Origin: Vreelandella halophila
GTDB taxonomy: Bacteria > Pseudomonadota > Gammaproteobacteria > Pseudomonadales > Oleiphilaceae
Length of the DNA stretch: 64,000 bases
Assembly (NCBI RefSeq): GCF_009856365.1
Contig: NZ_WMEX01000001.1
Span: 434,001 to 498,000 of the forward strand
Reading direction: 5' to 3'
The position numbers and the translations under genes are program-made. Position 1 is the first letter of the stretch. The number at the start of each line of letters is the position of its first letter. Under the pieces are notes generated by a model. That model searched no databases, had not been told where the DNA came from, and was given only the letters and a program-made list of their open reading frames with translations. Positions 48,245 to 57,240 of this stretch are shown here, piece after piece.

Positions 48245-49558
48245 ATGGGGCAGCCCCCAGTTTCTGGAGATCGGGTTTCCGCACTCGAAACCATCATTGA
48301 TGTTGCTGAACTTGGAACCTGGATCTGGAACGTGCAGACCGGAGAGACCGAGTTCAACGACTATTGGGCCAGAATGCTGGGTTACACCCTGGCGGAGCTT
48401 GAGCCCACCTCCATCGATACATGGCTTTACTTTCTCATTGAAGAGGATCGCCCGGTCTCGGAACAGGCACTGAAGGCGCACTTTGATGGTGAGGCCTCCG
48501 TCTATGACTGCGAAGTGCGTGTACGCCACCGGGATGGCCGCCTGATCTGGATCCGGGATTTCGGCCGTGTGGTCAGCTGGACCCCGGAGGGGCAGCCCGA
48601 ATGGGTCAGTGGTGCCCATCTGGACATCACCTCGCACAAGGACCTTGAGCAGAGCTTACGCGAAGAGTCGGAGGCTAACCGCGAGCTGATCCAGACCCTC
48701 GAGAGGGCGCAGGAAATCGGCAATCTCGGCTATTGGAAGGCGAACCTGGATGCGGGGGACCTGTACTGGTCGGAAAAGGTTTTCGAGATTTTCGGGGTTT
48801 CCAGTGATACGTTCACGCCCTCGGTAAATGCCTTCCGCACCTTTGTCCATGCGGAGGATCTGGCGCTTGTTGATGCCATGGAGGTGCAGGCGAGGCAGAC
48901 TGGCCTTTTCGATGTTGAACATCGCGTTGTTCGCCCGGACGGCTCGGTGAGGTGGGTTTATGAGCGCGGGGATTACACGCCTGTCGGTGGTGGTCATGTC
49001 TTCATCGGCACGGTCAGGGACATCACCGAGCAGAAGGAGCAGGAGGCTCGTCTCCGTGAACTGTCTTTCACAGATCCACTGACGCAGATTCCCAACCGGC
49101 GGGTTTTCATGGAGCGGCTGAACGAGAGCTATGAGCTGTTCAGCCGCCGTGAGATCCCGGCCTCGGTTGTCATGATTGATATTGACCATTTCAAGGCTGT
49201 TAACGACACCTATGGTCACGGTGCGGGGGATGAGGTGATCGGGAACGTGGCACGCACTCTGGCTGACCGTGTGCGGGAGAGCGACGTACCCTGCCGTCTT
49301 GGTGGCGAGGAGTTTGGGGTTCTGCTGCCGGGAACGGGGATCGAGGAGGCCATGGATCTCGCGGAGCGCCTGCGAGTGGAAATTGCGGGGTATGCCTGCA
49401 CAACCTACCGGGGCGAGGTGTTCCAGGTGACCGTCAGCGCTGGTGTCAGTCGCTTCAATAGGGAAGATGAGCACCCTGAGCAGGCTCTTCAACGGGCCGA
49501 TGCGGCGCTTTACCTGGCCAAGGCGACCGGCCGTAACCGAGTAATGAAGGGCGCATGA
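48245..49558 (+). CDS. PAS-PAS-GGDEF diguanylate cyclase
   Basis: A 437-aa protein with two PAS domains (about 15-130 and 145-265, each ending in a PAC-type strand) and a C-terminal GGDEF domain. The active site reads GGEEF (353-357), and the inhibitory site RESD lies five residues before it, so a working, product-inhibited cyclase is expected. It follows the EAL-protein gene on the same strand, forming a synthesis/degradation pair. Confidence 0.9.
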   Translation: MGQPPVSGDRVSALETIIDVAELGTWIWNVQTGETEFNDYWARMLGYTLAELEPTSIDTWLYFLIEEDRPVSEQALKAHFDGEASVYDCEVRVRHRDGRLIWIRDFGRVVSWTPEGQPEWVSGAHLDITSHKDLEQSLREESEANRELIQTLERAQEIGNLGYWKANLDAGDLYWSEKVFEIFGVSSDTFTPSVNAFRTFVHAEDLALVDAMEVQARQTGLFDVEHRVVRPDGSVRWVYERGDYTPVGGGHVFIGTVRDITEQKEQEARLRELSFTDPLTQIPNRRVFMERLNESYELFSRREIPASVVMIDIDHFKAVNDTYGHGAGDEVIGNVARTLADRVRESDVPCRLGGEEFGVLLPGTGIEEAMDLAERLRVEIAGYACTTYRGEVFQVTVSAGVSRFNREDEHPEQALQRADAALYLAKATGRNRVMKGA

Positions 49559-49659
49559 GCTGGATTGCATAGAGCAAAAACTCTAGACCTGATGGACAAC
49601 TGGATAGGGTATGGTGTATCACGGGCTGCAACTGAAGAGCCTGAGTGGAGAACCATCAC

Positions 49660-51276
49660 ATGCGACGCTGGAACGGCTGGGGTGACGCCAGCTTCCATCT
49701 GCCCCTGCCGGCTGCGGGGCAGGATTTTCTGAAAGCCCGCCTGGGCGCTGCCTCCCCACTGCCTGAGGCGACCCTTGAACAGGTGTGCGCGCGCGTGCCG
49801 GCATCCCGTATCCCGGAAGAACATACAGGGGTCCATACGGATCCAGAGACCAGGGTGCGGCATGCCCGGGGGCAGAGCCTGGCGGACTGGCTGGCCATGC
49901 GCAGCGGCGATTTCGGGCTCTTTCCGGACGCAGTAGCGTTGCCCGAGCACAGTGAGGAGGTAGCGGAGCTTCTGCAATGGGCCCGGGAACGGGATCTTGT
50001 GGTGATTCCCTACGGTGGCGGTACCAGTGTGGCCGGGCATATCAACCCGGAGGATTCCGGCAGGCCCATTCTCACACTCTCGCTGGAGCGCATGAACCGT
50101 CTGATGGATCTGGACGCCGAGAGCCAGATCGCCACCTTTGGTGCCGGTACGCCGGGCCCGCTGGTGGAATCCCAGCTCCTGGCCCATGGCTACACCCTCG
50201 GCCATTTCCCCCAGTCCTTTGAACTGTCCACCATTGGCGGTTGGGTCGCCAGCCGCTCCAGTGGCCAGCAGTCCCTGCGCTACGGCCGCATTGAACAGCT
50301 TTTCGCGGGCGGCCGTATGGAGACCTTCCAGGGCGCCTGGGAGGTTCCAACCTTCCCCGCCTCCGCCGCCGGCCCGGACCCCCGTGAGATGGTGCTGGGC
50401 TCGGAAGGGCGCTTCGGTGCCATCACTGAAGTGAAGGTCCGTGTCACGCCGGTGGCGGAGCATGAGTCCTTTCATGTGCTTTTCTTCCCGGACTGGGAGC
50501 GCGCACGTCTGTGTGCCCGCCAGCTGGTGCAGAACCGCACGCCGCTTTCCATGCTGCGCCTGAGTAACGCCGTGGAGACGGAGACCCAGCTGGCCCTGGC
50601 GGGTCACCCGACAATGATCGGGATGCTGGAACGCTATCTGGGCTGGCGTGGCGCGGCTGAAGGGAAATGCATGATGACGGTCGGTCTGACGGGGACAAAG
50701 GCCCAGTGCCGAACCGGGCTGCGCGAACTGAAACGGATCAGCCGCGGCAATGACGGTCTCTACACCGGCACCTACCTGGGCAGGAAGTGGGAACAGAAGC
50801 GCTTCACCATGCCCTACCTGCGCGAGACGCTGTGGGAGCAGGGTTATGTCGTGGATACTCTGGAAACGGCCACGGACTGGGACAACGTGGATACCCTGAT
50901 GGAGCGCATCGAGACCACGCTGCGCCACGGCCTTCAGTCCGAGGGCGAACCGGTGCATGTGTTCACCCATCTGTCCCACGTCTACGGCCAGGGCTGCAGC
51001 ATCTACACCACTTATGTGTTCCGGTGCGCGGGCAGCTACGAGGTCACCCATGAGCGCTGGGCCCGGCTGAAGCAGGCTGCCTCGCAAACCATCGTCAACA
51101 ATCGGGGAACCATCAGCCACCAGCACGGGGTCGGTAAGGATCATGCGCCCTACCTGCCCACTGAGAAAGGGCCGGTCACCATCGGCATGCTGCACGCCAT
51201 GAGCCGCTACATGGACCCGGACCAGCGTCTGGCCCCGGGCGTATTGTTGCAGCATGAGCCGGAGGAGCGGGCATGA
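49660..51276 (+). CDS. FAD-binding oxidase, alkylglycerone-phosphate synthase-like
   Basis: A 538-aa VAO/PCMH-fold flavoprotein. The FAD motif PYGGGTSVAGH, the segment STIGGWVASRSSGQQSLRYG, LGSEGRFGAITEVKV and the His-rich HQHGVGKDHAPYL closely follow human and mycobacterial alkylglycerone-phosphate synthases. That enzyme swaps the acyl chain of acyl-DHAP for a fatty alcohol, forming the ether bond. The activity here is inferred. The next gene starts in its stop codon (ATGA), and a kinase follows, giving a three-gene operon. ATG 49660 is chosen; a GTG at 49645 is possible. Confidence 0.78.
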   Translation: MRRWNGWGDASFHLPLPAAGQDFLKARLGAASPLPEATLEQVCARVPASRIPEEHTGVHTDPETRVRHARGQSLADWLAMRSGDFGLFPDAVALPEHSEEVAELLQWARERDLVVIPYGGGTSVAGHINPEDSGRPILTLSLERMNRLMDLDAESQIATFGAGTPGPLVESQLLAHGYTLGHFPQSFELSTIGGWVASRSSGQQSLRYGRIEQLFAGGRMETFQGAWEVPTFPASAAGPDPREMVLGSEGRFGAITEVKVRVTPVAEHESFHVLFFPDWERARLCARQLVQNRTPLSMLRLSNAVETETQLALAGHPTMIGMLERYLGWRGAAEGKCMMTVGLTGTKAQCRTGLRELKRISRGNDGLYTGTYLGRKWEQKRFTMPYLRETLWEQGYVVDTLETATDWDNVDTLMERIETTLRHGLQSEGEPVHVFTHLSHVYGQGCSIYTTYVFRCAGSYEVTHERWARLKQAASQTIVNNRGTISHQHGVGKDHAPYLPTEKGPVTIGMLHAMSRYMDPDQRLAPGVLLQHEPEERA

Positions 51277-52871
51277 CGGAAGCGAGCAGTATCCACGAGG
51301 AACGCCGTGACACAGCAGCCCTGCTCGGTGGGGAAGACCCCTGGGACATGGTGATCATTGGTGGTGGCATAACGGGCGCGGGCATCCTGCGCGAGGCCGC
51401 CCGGGAAGGCTACAGGGTCCTGCTGGTGGAGCAGCGGGACTTCGCCTGGGGAACTTCCAGCCGTTCCTCCAAGATGGTGCATGGGGGGTTGCGCTACCTG
51501 GCCAGCGGGGATTACCGCCTGACCCGGGATGCGGTGCATGAGCGCGAGCGTATGATGAACGAGGCGCCGGGGCTGGTGGATAACCTCTACTACATCATGC
51601 CGCACTTCAATCGCCAGTTCCCCGGGCCGGGTCTGTTCGGTCTGCTGCTCAGGGTTTACGACTTCCTGGCGCAGCGCCGGACCCGCCGCTTCTTTCCGGG
51701 CGAGTCCGTTCTGCGCTGGGTGCCGGGGCTGCGCCGTGAGGGCCTGCGCGGTGGTACCCGTTTTTCGGACGCGGTGACTGATGACGCCCGCCTGGTGCTG
51801 CGCATCCTGCAGGAGGCCACGAACGCCGGGGGCCGGGCGGTCAACTACGTGCGGGCTGAGGCCGTGACACCACCGTCTGACGGCGGTGAAGGGCGCGTGA
51901 CCGTCCATGACGAGCTGGCTGACAGAGGTTATGACCTGCGCGCACGCCACATCGTCCACGCCACCGGTGCCTGGACGGATCGCCTGCGCAGCCAGCTCGG
52001 TGGCGACCAGCGCATCCGCCCCCTGCGTGGCAGTCACCTGGTTTTCCCGTTCTGGAAGCTGCCGGTCTCGGTGAGCCTGTCACTCATCCATCCCCGGGAT
52101 CACCGCCCCATGTTCGTCTATCCCTGGGAAGGGGTGACCGTGGTCGGTACGACGGATCTGGATCATGACCAGAATCTCCAGAAAGAGGCGGTGCTCAGCC
52201 GGGCGGAAATGGCGTATCTGCTGGAAGCCGTGCACGACGCCTTCCCGGATGCACATCTGGGCGAGACGGATCTGATCAGCACCTGGTCCGGTGTGCGGCC
52301 GGTGGTGTCCGACAGCGGGGGCCGGAAGAAGAAACCCTCGAAAGAGAAACGGGAACACGTCATCTGGAACGACCAGGGGGTTATCAGTGTTGCCGGTGGC
52401 AAGCTGACCACATTTCGTTTGATCGCGCTGGAGGTGCTGGACCATGTGCGTACCGACAACGGCATTCGCCGTGACCTGGATGAGCAGGTCTTCTCGCCGG
52501 CTCCGGCAATGGCCCGGCCCAATGCCCTCACAGCCTGGCAGTGGCAGCGTCTGTGTGGCCATTACGGCAGTAGGGTGGAAGAGGTCCTGGAAGCCGGCCC
52601 GCTGATGCCCATTGGTCATACGGATACGCTGCTGGCGGAACTGGTGTGGAGCTGCCGGAATGAGCGGATCGGTCATCTGGATGACCTGTTGCTGCGCCGG
52701 ACCCGGCTGGGGCTGTTGCTGCCGGAGGGCGGTGCGCCCTGGCTGGAGGTTCTGCGTGAGCACTGCCAGGCGCCGCTGGGATGGGATGATGCTCGCTGGC
52801 AGCAGGAATGCACACGCTATCGCGAGCTCTGGCGCGCCAGCTACCACCTGCCGCCGGAGTCCGGGGCATGA
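51273..52871 (+). CDS. FAD-dependent glycerol-3-phosphate dehydrogenase
   Basis: A 532-aa GlpD/GlpA-type protein. The FAD Rossmann motif is IIGGGITGAGILREAAREGYRV-like, written from about residue 29 with GGGITGAG. ERSSRSSKMVHGG-like SSRSSKMVHGGLRYL and GVTVVGTTDLDHD follow. It would oxidise glycerol-3-phosphate to DHAP at the membrane, passing electrons to quinone. Coupled by ATGA overlaps to the flavoprotein before it and the kinase after it. Confidence 0.85.
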   Translation: MTEASSIHEERRDTAALLGGEDPWDMVIIGGGITGAGILREAAREGYRVLLVEQRDFAWGTSSRSSKMVHGGLRYLASGDYRLTRDAVHERERMMNEAPGLVDNLYYIMPHFNRQFPGPGLFGLLLRVYDFLAQRRTRRFFPGESVLRWVPGLRREGLRGGTRFSDAVTDDARLVLRILQEATNAGGRAVNYVRAEAVTPPSDGGEGRVTVHDELADRGYDLRARHIVHATGAWTDRLRSQLGGDQRIRPLRGSHLVFPFWKLPVSVSLSLIHPRDHRPMFVYPWEGVTVVGTTDLDHDQNLQKEAVLSRAEMAYLLEAVHDAFPDAHLGETDLISTWSGVRPVVSDSGGRKKKPSKEKREHVIWNDQGVISVAGGKLTTFRLIALEVLDHVRTDNGIRRDLDEQVFSPAPAMARPNALTAWQWQRLCGHYGSRVEEVLEAGPLMPIGHTDTLLAELVWSCRNERIGHLDDLLLRRTRLGLLLPEGGAPWLEVLREHCQAPLGWDDARWQQECTRYRELWRASYHLPPESGA

Positions 52872-54427
52872 GTGTTGAGCCGCTCATCCTTGCCATCGAC
52901 AACGGCACCCAGAGCACGCGGGCACTGCTGTTCAATGGCCGGGGCGAGCTGGTGGGCAAGGGGCAGGACGGGATCGAACCCTACCGCTCTCCGGAGCCGG
53001 GCTGGGCGGAGCAGGATCCGGACTACTACTGGCAGAGTATTGGCCGGGCCTGCGCCCAGCTCTGGGAAAACACGGCCGCGTCGCCGGAAGCCGTTGCGGG
53101 CGTGGCCCTGACAACCCAGCGCGGCACGGTGGTGAACCTGGATGCCAGTGGCATGCCCCTGCGCCCGGCGATTGTCTGGCTGGACCAGCGCCGTGCCCCC
53201 GGGCCTGTGCGGGTGCCGCCTTTCTGGCGTGTGGTGCTCAGGCTGCTGGGCCTTTCCGGGACCATCCAGAAGCTGGGGGAGCAGACACAGGCCAATTGGA
53301 TCGCTTACAACCAGCCGGATGTCTGGGCCCGGACCAGCCGTTACCTGCTGCTCTCCGGTTATCTCAACTGGCGGCTGACCGGGCGCTTCGTGGATTCCAC
53401 CGGTAGCCAGGTGGGCTACCTGCCGTTCGACTACAAGCGCCATGACTGGTGCCGACCGAATGACCTCAAATGGCAGCTGATGGCAGTGAAGCGCAGCATG
53501 CTGCCGGAACTGGTTCGGCCTGGGGAGCGCATGGGTGGCCTCACTCCGGAGGCTGCAAAGCATCTTGGGTTGCCCTCTGGCGTTCCCGTACTGGCTGCTG
53601 CCTCGGACAAGGCGTGTGAAATACTGGGATGTGGTGGCCTCTCACCGGAAACCGCCTGTATGAGCTATGGCACCACGGCCACCATCAATACCACCAACGA
53701 CCGCTACGTGGAGCCCACCCGCTTCCTGCCACCTTACCCTTCAGCGGTGCCGGGGCGTTATTCCGGCGAGGTGATGATCTACCGGGGCTTCTGGATGGTG
53801 AGCTGGTTCAAACGCCAGTTCGGGCAGCGGGAACAGGCGATTGCCGAGGAACGGGGCATTGCCCCGGAAGCCCTCTTCGATGAACTGGTGCGTGAGGTGC
53901 CGCCCGGTTCCATGGGCCTGATGCTGCAACCGTACTGGTCACCGGGGGTGCGCCAGCCGGGGCCAGAGGCCAAGGGGGCGATCATCGGCTTCGGGGATGT
54001 GCATACCCGTGCCCATATCTACAGGGCCATCCTGGAGGGGCTGGCCTATGCGCTGCGTGAGGGCAAGGAGCGGCTTGAGCGACGCAACCGTGTGCCGGTG
54101 CAGTGCCTGCGTGTGGCGGGGGGAGGGTCCCAGAGCGATGAGGCCCTGCAGCTGACGGCGGATATCTTCGGTCTGCCCGCGGAGCGGCCACATACCTATG
54201 AAACGTCAGGGCTGGGGGCAGCGATCAACGCGGCCGTCGGGCTGGGCTGGTACGCGGATTACGATTCGGCAGTGGCAGCCATGACCCGGCTTGGGGAGCG
54301 CTTCGATCCGGACCCGGAGCGTCAGGCGCTCTACGATCGGTTGTACCGGGAGGTGTATCAGCGGATGTATTCGCGGCTGTCACCGCTGTATCACCGGATC
54401 CGAGCGATTACCGGGTATCCCGAATAA
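52868..54427 (+). CDS. FGGY-family carbohydrate kinase (glycerol-kinase-like)
   Basis: A 519-aa kinase. The N-terminal phosphate-binding loop is AIDNGTQSTRALLF, and the C-terminal ATP motif is LRVAGGGSQSDEALQL. FGGY kinases include glycerol, xylulose and ribulose kinases; the company of a glycerol-3-phosphate dehydrogenase makes a glycerol-type or glyceryl-ether substrate plausible, but the sequence alone does not settle it. The start ATG 52868 overlaps the dehydrogenase stop. Confidence 0.82.
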   Translation: MSVEPLILAIDNGTQSTRALLFNGRGELVGKGQDGIEPYRSPEPGWAEQDPDYYWQSIGRACAQLWENTAASPEAVAGVALTTQRGTVVNLDASGMPLRPAIVWLDQRRAPGPVRVPPFWRVVLRLLGLSGTIQKLGEQTQANWIAYNQPDVWARTSRYLLLSGYLNWRLTGRFVDSTGSQVGYLPFDYKRHDWCRPNDLKWQLMAVKRSMLPELVRPGERMGGLTPEAAKHLGLPSGVPVLAAASDKACEILGCGGLSPETACMSYGTTATINTTNDRYVEPTRFLPPYPSAVPGRYSGEVMIYRGFWMVSWFKRQFGQREQAIAEERGIAPEALFDELVREVPPGSMGLMLQPYWSPGVRQPGPEAKGAIIGFGDVHTRAHIYRAILEGLAYALREGKERLERRNRVPVQCLRVAGGGSQSDEALQLTADIFGLPAERPHTYETSGLGAAINAAVGLGWYADYDSAVAAMTRLGERFDPDPERQALYDRLYREVYQRMYSRLSPLYHRIRAITGYPE

Positions 54428-54452
54428 AAAAAGGCGGACCAAGGGTCCGCCT
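54425..54452 (-). terminator. Intrinsic terminator for minus-strand transcription
   Basis: AGGCGGACC (54432-54440) and GGTCCGCCT (54444-54452) form a perfect 9-bp stem with a 3-base loop. On the minus strand it is followed by TTTTTTT. The + strand has no T-run, so it serves transcripts arriving from the response-regulator side. It overlaps the kinase stop codon. Confidence 0.85.
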
Positions 54453-54584
54453 GAAGAAGAAGTCGTAAGGGAAGAATGAAAAGCCTGAAAAATTCATAAT
54501 CCCTGGGATCCTGTTGCAGTGCCCGGTTGCCGGCGAAAGTACTGCTGTCTCTTCCGCCCCGGGGGATACTGCTCAAATCCACGT
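54425..54584 (-). ncRNA. Candidate small RNA (about 160 bases)
   Basis: The gap 54453-54665 has no open reading frame that I trust, yet it lies between a full Crp/Vfr site (54647-54662) and a strong minus-strand terminator. A possible -10, CATACT, is at 54589-54594, which puts the Crp centre about 71 bases before the start, a usual class I distance. The transcript would contain pyrimidine-rich, unstructured stretches (near 54455-54500) that could bind Hfq. The alternative is a long 3' untranslated region of the response-regulator gene. Confidence 0.35.
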
Positions 54585-54646
54585 GTTCAGTATGCGTTGG
54601 AGGAGGACCGGCGTCTGTTGAATGACGGTGAGCGCGCGTAACGGAA

Positions 54647-54662
54647 TGTGAACACGGTCACA
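54647..54662. promoter_or_regulatory. Crp/Vfr binding site, 4 bases from the end of the response-regulator gene
   Basis: TGTGA-ACACGG-TCACA matches the Crp core exactly. Its position at the very 3' end of a gene makes sense only if a promoter lies downstream on the minus strand, toward the terminator at 54425-54452. Confidence 0.55.
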
Positions 54663-54665
54663 GTA

Positions 54666-55646
54666 CTAACCGGTCTCCGGCTTGCTCCTGGGGGCTGCTG
54701 CCTGGGCCCGTGTGAGCGTCCGTGACTGGCGGGCGTTGCTGAGCCCCTCCTCCACAGCGGCTTCCATTGCATCGGCCGTGGGCGTCACTTCCCTTTCACT
54801 GGCAATGCAGAGCGTTGCGTCGGCTTCCACGGAAATGAAGCCACGGCTGGTCTTGAGCGCCTTGTGGTTGATGCCGTCATGCAGGCGGCGGAAGGCGGCT
54901 GGTCGGCAGTGATCCGCGTCCGGAAAGTGTGCGATGACCGCGTAGCGATCATGCCCGATCCGGCACAGGGCATCCAGTGGCCGGATCAGCCCGGTCATGC
55001 GCCGGGCAAGTGTCTCCAGGAGTTCGTTCTGCACCGGGGCGGGCTGTTCCCGGCAGTGGCGTCCCCAGTGGCGGATGCCGATGAGGACATAGCCCACGGC
55101 ACCGCCGCGCGACTCGGTGTAGTCGAGTGCCTGCTGCAGGCGCTGACGGGCGTAGCGGGCATTCCCCAGTCCTGTCTCCGGGTCGACCACGTTGTGGGCT
55201 TCAAGCTGCCGGTTTTCTTCCATCAGCAGTTGATTGGTATGGAGCAGGGTGTTGTGGCGTTCCGCCAGTCTGTCCGCCGCGAAGACCCGGGGCAGGAGCT
55301 GTTTGGTCATGTCGGATTTGTAGATGAAGTCGTCCACACCGCGGTCGAACGCCTTGCTCAGGGCTTCGACGCTTTCCTTGCCGGTCAGCAGGATGATGTA
55401 GGTGTAGTGGTTGGTCTGCTCATCCTGCTGGCGGACCCGGTCCGTCAGTTCGAGCCCGTCCATCTCCGGCATCAGCCAGTCCGCGATAAGAATGCTGATG
55501 GGGTCGCGGTCGAGGGTCTCGAGGGCATCCGCTGCGGTATTGACCACCTGGAGGTTGGTGTAACCGGCCTGCTTGAGGGTGCGGCTGACGACGGCGCTGC
55601 TGAAACGGGCATCGTCCACGACAAGGATGGGCAGTTCGGGGTTCAT
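54666..55646 (-). CDS. Response regulator with degenerate GGDEF domain
   Basis: A 326-aa protein. The receiver domain (1-120) keeps DD at 11-12, the phospho-acceptor D56 in IADWLMPEMDG, and Lys 110 in IYKSD. A short coiled-coil linker (125-150) leads to a GGDEF-fold domain whose active loop is GHDRY (231-235), so it cannot make c-di-GMP. The inhibitory site RPLD (222-225) is retained, hinting at c-di-GMP binding. The partner kinase is not in the window. Confidence 0.8.
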   Translation of the reverse strand: MNPELPILVVDDARFSSAVVSRTLKQAGYTNLQVVNTAADALETLDRDPISILIADWLMPEMDGLELTDRVRQQDEQTNHYTYIILLTGKESVEALSKAFDRGVDDFIYKSDMTKQLLPRVFAADRLAERHNTLLHTNQLLMEENRQLEAHNVVDPETGLGNARYARQRLQQALDYTESRGGAVGYVLIGIRHWGRHCREQPAPVQNELLETLARRMTGLIRPLDALCRIGHDRYAVIAHFPDADHCRPAAFRRLHDGINHKALKTSRGFISVEADATLCIASEREVTPTADAMEAAVEEGLSNARQSRTLTRAQAAAPRSKPETG

Positions 55647-55782
55647 TCGAAGTCCGTTGTTGTTATCCGTTGTGGTCAGAAGTGATGCGTTTCCGGCCCA
55701 TTATAGACGCCAAAGACCGGCGGGTACCGGCGACAATGCAAAACGTTTTTGAGGGATGGCGAGGGTGTGAGCTGCATCGCAC

Positions 55783-55808
55783 GTAGGAGCGGCCATGGCC
55801 GCTCCTAC
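55783..55808. repeat. REP-like palindromic repeat, copy 5 (perfect 26-base palindrome)
   Basis: GTAGGAGCGGCCA followed directly by its reverse complement, with no mismatch. It lies between the response-regulator gene and the AmpG-like gene. The TAG stop of the AmpG-like gene (55805-55807) lies inside it. Confidence 0.75.
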
Positions 55809-57160
55809 GGGGTGGTGGGGCGATCCGGGTGGGCGAGCCAGAGCAGGGCAACGGCCAGCAGAATGGCGGGGATGCCCAGACCGGCCGTAATCAGGAAAAA
55901 GCCGATCCAGCCCACATTCTCGGCCACGACGCCGGTAAAGCCTCCCAGGAACTGGCCCGGCAGTGTCATCAGGGAGCTGAAAAGCGCGTACTGGGTGGCG
56001 GTATAGCGGGTGTTGGTGAGGCTGGAAAGGTAGGCGATGAAAACCGAGATGGACAGGCCGCCTGTGACGTTGTCCGCCACGATGGCGGCGACAAGCCCGA
56101 TGGTTTCCGGCCCCAGGCCGGCCAGCCAGGCGAAGGTCAGGTTGGTTGCCGGGGCCATGAAGGCGGTTCCGATCAGCATGCGGGCAATGCCGAAGCGCGC
56201 GGTCATGAGCCCGCCCACGGCGGCGCCGACCAGGGTCATCGCCAGCCCGAAGGCGGCAGCGATATTGGCGATCTGTTCCTTGGTGAATCCCAGGTCCAGA
56301 TAGAAGGGGTTGGCCATGACGCCCATGAATATGTCACTGATCCGGAAGGTGGCCACAAACAGCAGGATGACGATGGCCGCTCTGCCATAGCGCTGAAAGA
56401 AGTCCGTGAAGGGGCAGACCACCGCGCCGATGAACCAGGCGGTGATGCGTTGGCGCAGGCCGGTATGCTGGGTGTCCGCCAGGTACTGGATGACCCGCTC
56501 TTCCGATTCCGGCGCAACACGATCCACTTCGGCGACGGGCTCACGGCTGATCAGGGTAGTGACCATCCCCACAGCCATGAGTGCGGCCATCACGCCATAG
56601 GACAGCGACCAGCTGCCCACGGCGGCCACGTGCAGGGCGCCGGCGCCGGCGGCCAGGATCGCGACGCGGTAGCCGGTAACGTAGGTGGCGGCCATGGCGG
56701 CCTGGTGGGTATCCGGTGCGGCTTCCACGCGGTAGGCATCGATGGCGACATCCTGGGTCGCGGACCCGAAAGCTGCGACAACCGCCCAGACCGCGACCAG
56801 CCAGAGCTGTTCGCGCGGGTCAGTCAGGGCCATTCCCAGCAGGCTTACCGCAACCGCGATCTGCGCGGCCAGCATCCAGGCACGCCGGCGCCCGAGCAGT
56901 CGGCTCAGACCGGGCAGAGGCAGCCGGTCCACCAGCGGGGCCCAGAGCACCTTGATGGAATGGGCCATGCCGACCCAGCTGAGGAAGCCGATGGCGGCCA
57001 GCTCAATGCCCAGGTCCCGCAGCCAGGCAGTAAAGGTACCGCCTACCAGCAGCAGGGGCAGGCCGGCGGAGAACCCAAGGAACAGCATGCCGATGACGCG
57101 TGGGTTCAGATAGACCCGCCAGCCGGGGTACAGCGTCTCCTGTGGCGAGGACTCAGTCAT
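55805..57160 (-). CDS. AmpG-like MFS permease
   Basis: A 451-aa inner-membrane protein with about 12 membrane helices. GFSAGLPLLLVGGTFTAWL and VGMAHSIKVLWAPLVDR match the AmpG family, which imports anhydro-muropeptides for cell-wall recycling and thereby affects beta-lactamase induction. Siderophore and other permeases share this pattern, so the substrate is a family inference. Divergent from fxsA with 80 bases between starts. Confidence 0.82.
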   Translation of the reverse strand: MTESSPQETLYPGWRVYLNPRVIGMLFLGFSAGLPLLLVGGTFTAWLRDLGIELAAIGFLSWVGMAHSIKVLWAPLVDRLPLPGLSRLLGRRRAWMLAAQIAVAVSLLGMALTDPREQLWLVAVWAVVAAFGSATQDVAIDAYRVEAAPDTHQAAMAATYVTGYRVAILAAGAGALHVAAVGSWSLSYGVMAALMAVGMVTTLISREPVAEVDRVAPESEERVIQYLADTQHTGLRQRITAWFIGAVVCPFTDFFQRYGRAAIVILLFVATFRISDIFMGVMANPFYLDLGFTKEQIANIAAAFGLAMTLVGAAVGGLMTARFGIARMLIGTAFMAPATNLTFAWLAGLGPETIGLVAAIVADNVTGGLSISVFIAYLSSLTNTRYTATQYALFSSLMTLPGQFLGGFTGVVAENVGWIGFFLITAGLGIPAILLAVALLWLAHPDRPTTP

Positions 57161-57240
57161 GGATTACGCTTCTGTATGGTTGAAGTCCAGCTGCTTCGCC
57201 CCGATGGTGATGCATACAACGACCAAGTCGCGGAGACCGC

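Noticed and set aside
49510..51255. A 581-codon minus-strand frame opposite the FAD oxidase
   Set aside because: The opposite strand has full family motifs; this one has none.
54453..54584. A riboswitch (glycine-like GAAGAGAC and CAGG pieces) in the gap after the kinase gene
   Set aside because: The conserved aptamer core and the paired stems could not be built, and there is no suitable downstream gene. Kept only as a small-RNA candidate.
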